Source: Adiantum capillus-veneris | Lineage: Eukaryota; Streptophyta; Polypodiopsida; Polypodiales; Pteridaceae | Assembly: GCA_014529385.2 (NCBI GenBank) | Contig: CM043960.1 | Span: 70,989,410 to 71,053,409, forward strand | Direction of reading: 5' to 3' | DNA: 64,000 nucleotides | Part shown: positions 63,764 to 64,000 of the stretch, in pieces | Layout of the letters: every line of letters begins with the position of its first letter | How positions within the stretch are numbered: position 1 is the stretch's first letter | The notes under the pieces: generated by a model | Told to the model about the DNA's origin: nothing | Databases searched by the model: none | The model's input: the letters and a program-made list of their open reading frames with translations, nothing else | Translations under genes and position numbers: made by a program

Positions 63764-64000
63764 TTGCTTTTGGAACTGAAGCTTTTGGGGCTCTGCTTTT
63801 GGCATCCCTTGTAAACAATAAATAAGCGGTTTGGGCATACACTCTGCAGAGCATCTGGACGCAGAGTCTGAGAGTGAAACCCTAACCGCTCTCTTGTACT
63901 TTGACATTGATGAATACATAAAGAACTACCAAAAGAGGCTCCAGTCTTTGGGGCCAATATCTCTAGGCACGGAACTCCGCCAGGCCAGTGCAAGTCTATT
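63428..64000 (+). repeat. 3' LTR, partial (runs off the window)
   Basis: Starts TGTCACAAAGTGATG. At least 573 bp. Contains telobox-like AAACCCTA motifs (63470, 63877), a (GT)n at 63635-63676, and GA tracts at 63676-63693 and 63728-63761. Unlike the LINE-linked GA tracts, these are not next to a LINE 3' end. Confidence 0.8.

Larger units (their letters stand above)
58219..64000 (+). mobile_element. Decayed Ty3/gypsy chromovirus lacking a recognisable 5' LTR
   Basis: Reads gag, protease remnant, RT, RNase H, integrase, chromodomain, 3' non-coding part, purine tract and 3' LTR. It is related to the element at 13-22 kb at protein level and in the border AGGTA|TGTCAC, but clearly a different, older lineage. 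The 3' LTR starts at 63428 and runs off the window. No copy of it precedes gag, so the 5' end is missing. Confidence 0.88.

Overview
This window is eukaryotic nuclear DNA, almost certainly from a land plant. Supporting signs are plant-type L1 LINEs with a zf-RVT C-terminus, Ty3/gypsy chromoviruses with chromodomains, and two fragments of ordinary intron-containing plant-like genes (a SKI2-type helicase and a CMGC protein kinase). A large, repeat-rich seed-free plant (fern or lycophyte) is my guess, not a demonstrated fact. No complete host gene is visible. About 95% of the window is retrotransposon in nested layers.

Layout. 1-1.3 kb: gag/protease remnant of a gypsy element (minus). 2.0-3.2 kb: LINE ORF1 fragment. 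3.2-10.1 kb: two tandem short LINE-A copies, the first split by a full-length poly(A)-tailed L1 (LINE-B1, plus, 16-bp target duplication). 10.1-24.1 kb: LINE-A2 copy, then another LINE-A split by a complete young gypsy element (13354-21787, 1478-bp LTRs, target duplication CCCCT). 24.7-30.4 kb: second LINE-B copy (minus). 30.8-35.6 kb: an ORF1-only LINE piece (family E) and a full-length LINE of family C. 35.8-56.5 kb: an uninterrupted train of LINE-A and LINE-C copies, all on the minus strand and mostly separated by (GA)n tracts. It includes the best-preserved element, LINE-A5 (50702-55.7 kb), and one kinase exon caught between two tracts. 57.6-57.9 kb: two SKI2 exons. 58.2-64 kb: a decayed gypsy chromovirus (plus) with its 3' LTR running off the edge.

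The most interesting system is the LINE-A/C group. (i) These LINEs end in a (UC)n tail instead of poly(A), and all 17 recognisable 3' ends point the same way, as expected if they insert into GA-rich targets that include each other's tails. (ii) ORF1 and ORF2 lie in one reading frame separated by a single UGA in a UGA-C context (UGA CGG in family A, a known readthrough context in plant viruses). The codons between the stop and the endonuclease are conserved between families, and some copies have no ATG for ORF2. (iii) A 13-nt segment just after that UGA is complementary to a 13-nt segment near the 3' end of the same element, with a compensatory change between families A and C. The same 3' nucleotide also covaries inside a small 3' hairpin. 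This suggests a readthrough control by long-range RNA pairing, possibly in competition with the 3' hairpin that reverse transcriptase may use. Points (ii) and (iii) are read from sequence; function is inference.

All three gypsy elements and most LINEs carry frameshifts or stops. LINE-A5 (one 2-base deletion) and the pol of the 13-22 kb gypsy element are the nearest to intact.
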